Part shown: positions 5,579 through 11,527 of the stretch, piece by piece
How positions within the stretch are numbered: the stretch's first letter is position 1
Layout of the letters: every line of letters starts with the position of its first letter
Assembly (NCBI GenBank): GCA_900544105.1
Contig: UQUC01000061.1
Location: 1-13,450, forward strand
Direction: 5' to 3'
Length of the DNA: 13,450 nucleotides
Source: an uncultured Oscillibacter sp.
Lineage (GTDB): Bacteria; Bacillota; Clostridia; Oscillospirales; Oscillospiraceae
Made by a program: the position numbers and the translations under genes
The notes under the pieces: generated by a model
What the model was told of the DNA's origin: nothing
Databases searched by the model: none
What the model saw: only the letters and a program-made list of their open reading frames with translations

Positions 5579-5845
5579 ATGTATTTGCATTTGGGACAAA
5601 ATGAGATCGTACCGGACCATCGGATCATCGGTATTTTTGATCTGGATAAGTGCAGCTATGAAAAGCGCACCCGGGAGTACCTGACCCGGGCTGAAAAGGA
5701 GGGCGTGGTGCTGGATGTGTCCGGCGACCTGCCCAAGTCCTTTGTGGTGTGCGACCACCCCTATCACCCGCAGATCGTGTATCTGAGCCAGTTGAATACC
5801 TCCACGCTGAAAAACCGGGCGGAGAGCGAAAAGCTGGTACTGTGA
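5579..5845 (+). CDS. remB: RemB/YaaB family regulatory protein (DUF370)
   Basis: This 88-aa protein matches the extracellular matrix regulator RemB/YaaB family: an N-terminal MYLHLGQNEIVP start, a central IIGIFDLDKCS segment, and the GxxxDVSGDLPKSFVVCD region, then a C-terminal STLKNRAE tail. In B. subtilis the homologue lies at the same place between recF and gyrB; its relative RemA binds DNA and activates matrix and osmoprotection genes. The precise role in Clostridia is not established. GAGG (5567-5570) 8 nt before the ATG is the ribosome binding site. It is the last gene of the small-gene run; the following 128 bp form the gyrB leader. Confidence 0.92.
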   Translation: MYLHLGQNEIVPDHRIIGIFDLDKCSYEKRTREYLTRAEKEGVVLDVSGDLPKSFVVCDHPYHPQIVYLSQLNTSTLKNRAESEKLVL

Positions 5846-5857
5846 GACAAATGGGGC

Positions 5858-5947
5858 GGGCCGGAAACGGCTTGCCGTTGAATAGAAGTAAGAATTTCTT
5901 CGGGGCAAGAAGAACCGAGCCGGAAATGGCTCCGGCTTGATTCTTCT
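5858..5947 (+). promoter_or_regulatory. Structured gyrB leader: two GAAA-tetraloop hairpins and competing stems
   Basis: The 128-bp remB-gyrB gap contains a 13-base motif GCCGGAAAYGGCT twice (5860-5872 and 5919-5931), differing only at the Y. Each folds as GCCG, GAAA tetraloop, CGGC or TGGC, so the one change turns a G-C pair into a G-U pair. The second extends to a 6-bp stem (5917-5932). In competition, AGCCGG/CCGGCT (5918-5923 with 5932-5937) can stack inside AGAAGAA/TTCTTCT (5908-5914 with 5941-5947), and GAAGAA (5909-5914) can instead pair with TTCTTC (5896-5901). No T run follows, so it is not a normal terminator. The ribosome binding site AAAGGAG (5960-5966) lies 12 nt after the last stem. 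A regulatory or processing role is inference. Confidence 0.5.
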
Positions 5948-5973
5948 GGTCCCGCGATGAAAGGAGAACCTAC

Positions 5974-7941
5974 ATGGCAGAAAACGAGATCCTGCAATCC
6001 ACGGCGGTGGATGCCGCCAATGATTACGACGCATCGGAAATCCAGGTTCTGGAAGGCTTGGAGGCTGTGCGGAAGCGGCCCGGTATGTATATCGGCTCCA
6101 CCTCCTCCTCCGGCCTGCACCATCTGGTTTACGAGATCGTGGACAACGCCATCGACGAAGCGCTGGCGGGTTACTGCTCGGAAATTTCCGTGACCATCAA
6201 CGAGGGCAACACCATCACCGTGGTGGATAACGGCCGCGGTATCCCTGTGGACATTCAGGCCCAGACAGGAAAGCCCGCTCTGGAAGTGGTGTACACCGTG
6301 CTCCACGCCGGCGGCAAGTTCGGCGGCGGCGGATACAAGGTGTCCGGCGGTCTGCACGGCGTGGGCGCATCCGTGGTGAACGCGTTGTCTGAGTGGCTGG
6401 TGGTCCAGGTCCATCGTGACGGCAAGATCCACGAGATGAAGTTCGCCCGGGGTCATGTGACGGAGCCGATGACGATCGTGGGCACCACGGACCATACCGG
6501 GACCACCGTGACCTTCAAGCCGGATCCGGAGATGTTTGAGGACACCGTTTACAATTACGATATCCTCCATACACGGATGCGGGAGGAGGCATTCCTGAAT
6601 GCCGGCCTGCGGATCACCATTGCCGATGAGCGTTTGGCCTCCGCCGAGAAGCCGGAGGAGGAGCGCCGCCATTCCATGTGCTACGAGGGCGGTATCCGGG
6701 AGTTCGTGACCTATCTGAACCGCACGAAAACGCCGCTGCACGATCAGGTGATCTACGTCTGCGGGCAGAAGGGCGATTCCATGGCGGAGATCGCCATGCA
6801 GTATAACGACGGCTACAACGAGACCACCCTCTCCTTCGCCAACAACGTCCATACCCCGGAGGGCGGTATGCACGAGGAGGGCTTCCGCCGGGCGCTGACC
6901 ACCGTGCTGAATAACTACGGCCGGAAGATCAAGATGCTGAAGGACGATGAGAAGGTCTCCGGCGAGGACTGCCGGGAGGGTCTTACCTGCGTCATTTCTG
7001 TGAAGCTGACGGACGCACAGTTCGAGGGCCAGACCAAGGCCAAGCTGGGCAACAGCGAGATCCGGACGCTGGTGAACAACATCGTCTCCGAAAAGTTGGA
7101 CACCTTCCTGGAGGAAAATCCCCAGGTGGGCCGGATGATCTTGGATAAGGCCCTTACTGCCAACCGAGCCAGAGAAGCCGCCAAGAAAGCCAGAGAGTCC
7201 ATCCGCCGTAAGACGGCGCTGGGCGGCGCGGCCATGCCGGATAAGCTGCGGGACTGCAATGAGAACAACCCGGAGCTGACCGAGCTTTATATCGTGGAGG
7301 GTGACTCCGCAGGCGGCTCCGCCACCCAGGGCCGTGATTCCCGGTTCCAGGCGATCCTCCCCCTGTGGGGCAAGATGCTGAACGTGGAAAAGGCCAGGGC
7401 GGACAAGGTGTATGGCAACGATAAGCTCCAGCCGGTGATCACGGCGCTGGGCGCGGGTATCGGCGATGAATTTGACGCCGCCAAGCTGCGCTATCATAAA
7501 ATCATTATCATGGCGGATGCCGACGTGGACGGCGCCCATATCCGGACGCTGCTGCTGACCTTCTTCTTCCGCTTTATGCGGCCCCTGATCGAGCAGGGCT
7601 ATGTGTATTCCGCTGTGCCGCCGCTGTACAAGCTGACCCGGGGTAAGACCACACGGGTGGCCTTCTCCGACGAGGAGCGGGACGCGGTATCCGCTGAGCT
7701 GCGGGGCGGCAATCCCAATGTGAAGATCGACATTTCCCGGTTCAAGGGCTTGGGCGAAATGAACCCCCATGAGCTGTGGGAGACCACCATGGATCCGGAG
7801 AAGCGGACCCTGCGGCGGATCACTTTGGATGACGCCGTACAAGCGGACGAGACCTTCACGATCCTGATGGGCGAGAAGGTGGAACCCCGGAAGGAGTTCA
7901 TTGAGAAGCGGGCCCAGTATGCGGTCAATCTGGATTATTGA
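5974..7941 (+). CDS. gyrB: DNA gyrase subunit B
   Basis: GyrB is the ATPase subunit of DNA gyrase, which introduces negative supercoils using ATP. The 655-aa product is full length (a little longer than the 638-aa B. subtilis protein). The GHKL ATPase shows E54 and N58 in YEIVDNAIDE, DNGRGIP (85-91), the ATP lid with GGLHGVG (125-131) and the QTK loop (353-355, lysine 355). The TOPRIM domain has EGDSAGG (442-448) and DADVDG (515-520). The C-terminal GyrA-binding region ends in AVNLDY. The usual LPLRGK loop reads LPLWGK (463-468), a variant I associate with Oscillospiraceae-type GyrB. ATG at 5974 follows AAAGGAG (5960-5966). The gyrA start is 20 bp after its stop, so the two are cotranscribed. 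The leader is structured. Confidence 0.98.
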   Translation: MAENEILQSTAVDAANDYDASEIQVLEGLEAVRKRPGMYIGSTSSSGLHHLVYEIVDNAIDEALAGYCSEISVTINEGNTITVVDNGRGIPVDIQAQTGKPALEVVYTVLHAGGKFGGGGYKVSGGLHGVGASVVNALSEWLVVQVHRDGKIHEMKFARGHVTEPMTIVGTTDHTGTTVTFKPDPEMFEDTVYNYDILHTRMREEAFLNAGLRITIADERLASAEKPEEERRHSMCYEGGIREFVTYLNRTKTPLHDQVIYVCGQKGDSMAEIAMQYNDGYNETTLSFANNVHTPEGGMHEEGFRRALTTVLNNYGRKIKMLKDDEKVSGEDCREGLTCVISVKLTDAQFEGQTKAKLGNSEIRTLVNNIVSEKLDTFLEENPQVGRMILDKALTANRAREAAKKARESIRRKTALGGAAMPDKLRDCNENNPELTELYIVEGDSAGGSATQGRDSRFQAILPLWGKMLNVEKARADKVYGNDKLQPVITALGAGIGDEFDAAKLRYHKIIIMADADVDGAHIRTLLLTFFFRFMRPLIEQGYVYSAVPPLYKLTRGKTTRVAFSDEERDAVSAELRGGNPNVKIDISRFKGLGEMNPHELWETTMDPEKRTLRRITLDDAVQADETFTILMGEKVEPRKEFIEKRAQYAVNLDY

Positions 7942-7961
7942 TCCCTCAAGGAGGAGAAAAA

Positions 7962-10493
7962 ATGAGTAAAAAACCCCAATACGACCCCGAGGAGATCCGG
8001 TATCCGGAACAAAGAATCGTGGAATCTCCTCTGGTGCCGGAGATGGAACAATCCTATATCGAATATGCCATGAGCGTTATTGTGGGCCGCGCCCTGCCGG
8101 ATGTGCGGGACGGCCTGAAGCCTGTACACCGGCGTATTTTATACGCCATGTACGAGGACAATCTGACCTCTGACAAGCCTTTCAAGAAGTCTGCTACCTG
8201 CGTGGGTGACGTGCTGGGCCGGTATCACCCCCACGGTGACGCCTCCGTGTACGACGCACTGGTGCGTCTGGCACAGGACTTCTCCATGCGCTATATGCTG
8301 GTGGACGGCCACGGCAACTTCGGTTCTGTGGATGGCGATCCCCCGGCGGCCTACCGATATACGGAGGCTCGTCTGAGCAAGATCTCCGACGAGATGCTCC
8401 GGGATATTGAAAAGGACACTGTGGACTGGGACCCCAACTTCGACGAGAGCCGGAAGGAGCCACGGGTCCTCCCTGCCCGGTTCCCCAATCTGCTGGTAAA
8501 CGGCTCCAGTGGTATCGCCGTTGGCATGGCCACCAACATCCCGCCCCATAATCTGCGGGAGGTCATTGGCGCCTGCATCTGCGTGCTGGACGATCCCAAT
8601 GCCTCTCTGACTGACCTGATGGAGCACATCAAGGGACCGGACTTTCCCACCAAGGGTATCATCATGGGCCGGTCCGGTATCCGGGCAGCCTACGCTACCG
8701 GCCGGGGACGCATCGTGGTCCGGGCCCGGCATGAGTTTGAGGAATTCGGCCATGACCGCACCCGTATCATCATTACGGAGCTGCCCTATCAGGTAAATAA
8801 GCGGACGCTCATCAAGAGTCTGGCGGATCAGGTGGAGGATAAGCGGCTGGAGGGCATTTCCGACATCCGGGACGAGTCCGACCGGAACGGTATGCGGATG
8901 GTCATTGAACTGAAGCGGGACGCCAATCCTCAGGTGGTCCTGAACCGCCTGTTCAGCCAGTCTCAGTTACAGACTACGTTTTCCATCAATATGCTGGCTC
9001 TGGTGGATAACCAGCACCAGCCCAAGATCCTGTCCCTGCGGCACATTATTGACGAATACCTGGCGTTCCAGGAGGAGATCATCATCCGCCGGACCCGCTA
9101 CGATCTGAAAAAGGCTCAGGAGCGGGCACATCTGCTGGAGGGTCTGCTGATCGCGCAGGACAACATCGACGAGGTCATCCGTATCATTCGCAGCGCCTAT
9201 GATGACGCCAAACAGAAGCTGATGGAGCGCTTCGGTCTGGACGATATCCAGGCCCAGGCCATTCTGGATATGCGCCTGAAAGCATTGCAGGGCCTGGACC
9301 GGGAGAAGCTGGAGGGCGAGTACAAGGAGCTGGAGGAGCGGATCGCTTACTTCAACCGGGTGCTGTCCGACGAAAGCCTGGTGCGTCAGATCCTGAAGGA
9401 GGAGCTGACCGCCATTGCCGAGAAGTTCGGCGATGACCGCAAGACCGAGATCCAAGACGTGGAGGACGAGATCGACATTGAGGACCTCATTGAGGAGGAG
9501 CAGTGCGTCTTTACTCTGACGGAGGCGGGCTACATCAAGCGGACCCCCGTCAGCGAGTATACCGCTCAGTCCAAGGGCGGCATGGGCAAGAAGGGCATTA
9601 CCACCCGGGAAGAGGATACGGTGGTGGATGTGTTTACCGCCTCTACCCACGATCATATCCTGTTCTTTACCGATACCGGTAAAGTCTACCGGAAGAAGGG
9701 TTATCAGATCCCCGAATCCGGCAAGACCGCCAAGGGCACCAACCTCATCAACATTTTGCAGATCGAGCAGGGTGAGCGGGTGCAGGCCATGCTTCACTAC
9801 CGGGAGACTGGCGAGGAGCAGCTCTATTTGATGATGGTGACCCGGAATGGTACGGTGAAGCGTCTGCCGGTGGAGGCGCTGAAGAACCTCCGCAATAACG
9901 GTATCCGGGCGTTGACCATGGATGATGGCGACCAGCTGGTATCTGTCCGGGAGACCGACGGCAGCCAGAAGATCCTCATCGCCACCCATGACGGCATGGC
10001 CGTGGTGTTCGACGAGAATGACGTCCGGCCTATGGGCCGCTCTGCTATGGGCGTCCGGGGCATCCGTCTCCGGGAGGGCGACTATGTGGTAGGCGCTGCC
10101 CGAGCCAGAGAGGGCAAGAGCGTGCTGACCATCACGGAGAAGGGCTACGGCAAGCGGACGCCTGTGGAGGAGTACCGCATCACCAACCGGGGCGGTCTGG
10201 GCATCAAGAACTACCAGATCACAGACAAGACCGGCAAGATCGTGGGCGTCAAGGTGGTGGATGGTACCGAGGACCTGCTGCTGATGACCCAGTCCGGTAT
10301 CCTGATCCGGACGCCGGTGGAGAACATCAAGGAGACCGCAAACCGGGCCACTCAGGGCGTGATCGTCATGCGCTTCAAGGAAGATGGAGACCAGGTGATC
10401 TCCATGGCGCTGGCGGAGCATGAGGACACGGAGGAAGCGGAAGTTTCCGCAGAGATCTCCACAAATGAGGAAAATCCCACGGCAGAAACCTAA
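7962..10493 (+). CDS. gyrA: DNA gyrase subunit A
   Basis: GyrA is the DNA breakage-reunion subunit. The start ATG at 7962 is set by a strong AAGGAGGAG site (7948-7956); an in-frame TTG at 7938 lies before that site and is rejected. The 843-aa product has the catalytic tyrosine Y133 in RYTEARLS, preceded by AAY where most relatives have AAM. The quinolone region reads HPHGDASVYD (89-98), placing Ala94 at the position of E. coli Ser83, Ser95 next to it, and Asp98 at the position of Asp87. The C-terminal beta-pinwheel domain (from about 505) begins with a GyrA-box-like QSKGGMG (536-542), a loose version of QRRGGRG. The last 25 residues or so are acidic. It is coupled to gyrB and ends at a strong terminator. 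Confidence 0.98.
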   Translation: MSKKPQYDPEEIRYPEQRIVESPLVPEMEQSYIEYAMSVIVGRALPDVRDGLKPVHRRILYAMYEDNLTSDKPFKKSATCVGDVLGRYHPHGDASVYDALVRLAQDFSMRYMLVDGHGNFGSVDGDPPAAYRYTEARLSKISDEMLRDIEKDTVDWDPNFDESRKEPRVLPARFPNLLVNGSSGIAVGMATNIPPHNLREVIGACICVLDDPNASLTDLMEHIKGPDFPTKGIIMGRSGIRAAYATGRGRIVVRARHEFEEFGHDRTRIIITELPYQVNKRTLIKSLADQVEDKRLEGISDIRDESDRNGMRMVIELKRDANPQVVLNRLFSQSQLQTTFSINMLALVDNQHQPKILSLRHIIDEYLAFQEEIIIRRTRYDLKKAQERAHLLEGLLIAQDNIDEVIRIIRSAYDDAKQKLMERFGLDDIQAQAILDMRLKALQGLDREKLEGEYKELEERIAYFNRVLSDESLVRQILKEELTAIAEKFGDDRKTEIQDVEDEIDIEDLIEEEQCVFTLTEAGYIKRTPVSEYTAQSKGGMGKKGITTREEDTVVDVFTASTHDHILFFTDTGKVYRKKGYQIPESGKTAKGTNLINILQIEQGERVQAMLHYRETGEEQLYLMMVTRNGTVKRLPVEALKNLRNNGIRALTMDDGDQLVSVRETDGSQKILIATHDGMAVVFDENDVRPMGRSAMGVRGIRLREGDYVVGAARAREGKSVLTITEKGYGKRTPVEEYRITNRGGLGIKNYQITDKTGKIVGVKVVDGTEDLLLMTQSGILIRTPVENIKETANRATQGVIVMRFKEDGDQVISMALAEHEDTEEAEVSAEISTNEENPTAET

Positions 10494-10501
10494 AGTGTTC
10501 G

Positions 10502-10546
10502 AAAAAACGCAAGGAATCAGCTTTTTGCTGATTCCTTGCGTTTTTT
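10502..10546 (+). terminator. Strong intrinsic terminator after gyrA, bidirectional in form
   Basis: A perfect 20-bp stem (10502-10521 with 10527-10546) encloses a T5 loop and begins with six A and ends with six T, 8 bp after the gyrA stop. The A run on one side and T run on the other mean it could stop transcription from either strand. It separates the origin operon from the small genes to the right. Confidence 0.95.
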
Positions 10547-10624
10547 GTGCTTTTTAAGGAAATATAAATTAGTTTCCGGTGAAAAAGTACAGAATATCAG
10601 AGAAATTTCTGTGCGGAAAGCGAA

Positions 10625-10653
10625 TTGATTTTTCCTGTGGCGGCTGTTATGTT
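10625..10653 (+). promoter_or_regulatory. Promoter for the 55-aa membrane peptide gene
   Basis: TTGATT (10625-10630), a 17-bp spacer and TATGTT (10648-10653) lie 42 bp upstream of the ATG at 10696. Predicted start is near 10660. The gene lies between two strong terminators, so it needs its own promoter, which supports this assignment. Confidence 0.55.
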
Positions 10654-10695
10654 AATAATAGAAATGGAAGTTTGGACTGCGGGAAAGGAGACGCT

Positions 10696-10863
10696 ATGAA
10701 ATATTTTGTTTTTCTGTTTGCTATCGCAGCTTGGGGCGCTTTAGGGTTGATCATCGGAAAGGGCGTTGCCGGGACTTGGAGAGAGGAGAGCAATGCTGAT
10801 AAGAAAGCCAGAATCTTGAATGATCCTGATGTTCAGACCTGTACCCACGGTTTTGAGGAATGA
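10696..10863 (+). CDS. Small single-pass membrane protein (55 aa), function unknown
   Basis: The ATG at 10696 follows AAAGGAG (10684-10690) with a 5-nt gap; an upstream in-frame GTG at 10579 has no site and overlaps the promoter, so the shorter form is chosen. Residues about 3-27 (FVFLFAIAAWGALGLIIGKG and on) form one transmembrane helix with GxxxG-like glycines, followed by a charged cytosolic or external tail with DPDVQTCTHGFEE at its end. No family is recognised. It sits alone between the gyrA terminator and its own terminator, an isolated unit that is unlikely to be a relic because every control element is present. Confidence 0.75.
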   Translation: MKYFVFLFAIAAWGALGLIIGKGVAGTWREESNADKKARILNDPDVQTCTHGFEE

Positions 10864-10892
10864 AAAAAGCACCGAGAACTTGAAAATGCGAT

Positions 10893-10929
10893 AAAAAGTC
10901 CGTCTGGAGTATTCCAGACGGACTTTTTT
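10893..10929 (+). terminator. Intrinsic terminator after the 55-aa gene
   Basis: An 11-bp perfect GC-rich stem GTCCGTCTGGA/TCCAGACGGAC (10898-10908 with 10913-10923) with loop GTAT is followed by six T (10924-10929) and preceded by five A that extend the stem. It lies 29 bp after the stop codon. Confidence 0.93.
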
Positions 10930-11041
10930 CAGTGAGGGGTCAAAACAGATCCCGGCAGGTGCCCACGGATCGATTGACAGAAATTTTCAAGAGTGTTGAA
11001 ATAGGACGGCTGAGGCGGCTGCGAGAGAAATTGGAGTTGGC

Positions 11042-11389
11042 TCAGCGCTTTTTAAGTATTTTCCTTATAAACGCGGAGAGCAGCATGGCCGCGACCCCTA
11101 AAAGCAAGTAGATCAGCGCATAGAGAAGAAACGCCGGTTCGCCCATATCAAAATGCAGCCATGTACCGGCTAAAAACAAGATCGCGGTGATCATCGGCAA
11201 GGCCCAGAAGCGTTTGACATCTTTTCCAGCCTGTGCTCCGGCAAATATGGCATAAATAGGGTTCAGCACAAAAAACAGAATGAAGCAAACGGCCATTCCG
11301 CCGTCGCCTTTTACGAAGGTGACCGCAAGCCAAGGAAAGATCATCATGATCACGGCCGACGCAATGATCCACGGCATCATTTTTTTCAT
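11042..11389 (-). CDS. Four-helix membrane protein (115 aa), function unknown
   Basis: Read on the minus strand from ATG at 11389, with AAAGGTG 9 nt upstream; a TTG 21 nt further upstream in frame lacks a site. The product has four probable transmembrane helices (about residues 4-24, 30-50, 60-80, 84-107), with a conserved-looking NPIYAIFAG segment after helix two and a short basic C-terminus FIRKILKKR. No Pfam family is recognised with confidence; it resembles small uncharacterised Firmicute membrane proteins. It lies downstream of the ppdK terminator on the same strand, so its own weak promoter (TTGTTC, 17 bp, TAAACT at about 11442-11470) is possible but not strong. Confidence 0.8.
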   Translation of the reverse strand: MKKMMPWIIASAVIMMIFPWLAVTFVKGDGGMAVCFILFFVLNPIYAIFAGAQAGKDVKRFWALPMITAILFLAGTWLHFDMGEPAFLLYALIYLLLGVAAMLLSAFIRKILKKR

Positions 11390-11464
11390 ACCATCACACA
11401 CCTTTGTCAAATGGTTTGTTACCTCTGCTTCCCTTTCAGTTTAACATGCTGGAGAGAAAAGAAC

Positions 11465-11491
11465 AAGCCTCCGGTCAATGACCGGAGGCTT
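11465..11491 (-). terminator. Terminator hairpin of ppdK
   Basis: A 12-13-bp near-perfect inverted repeat AAGCCTCCGGTCA/TGACCGGAGGCTT lies 37 bp after the ppdK stop on the minus strand. It is followed on that strand by GTTCTTTTCTC, a T-rich but interrupted tract. Strength is moderate; some read-through into the membrane-protein gene is conceivable. Confidence 0.75.
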
Positions 11492-11527
11492 GCGGGTATA
11501 CGTTTGCTTGACGCCCTTGCGGAAGAA

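Noticed and set aside
5764..7842. Long minus-strand open frame opposite gyrB (about 692 codons)
   Set aside because: Shadow of gyrB; histidine- and leucine-rich low-information product with no domain signature.
7938..7961. TTG at 7938 as the gyrA start
   Set aside because: It lies upstream of the AAGGAGGAG ribosome site that serves ATG 7962 and overlaps the gyrB stop.
8967..10421. Minus-strand open frame opposite gyrA (about 484 codons)
   Set aside because: Same reason: mirror of a conserved plus-strand gene with no independent evidence.
10975..11003. TTGACA near 10975 as a promoter
   Set aside because: No acceptable -10 at 16-18 bp (TGAAAT at best) and no plus-strand gene follows.
10932..11111. 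59-codon plus-strand frame starting with GTG after the second terminator
   Set aside because: No ribosome site, begins right after a terminator T run, and its second half is antisense to the 115-aa membrane gene. The basic stretch near EIGRLRRLREKLELA is coding-like, so it might be a gene remnant, but evidence is too thin.
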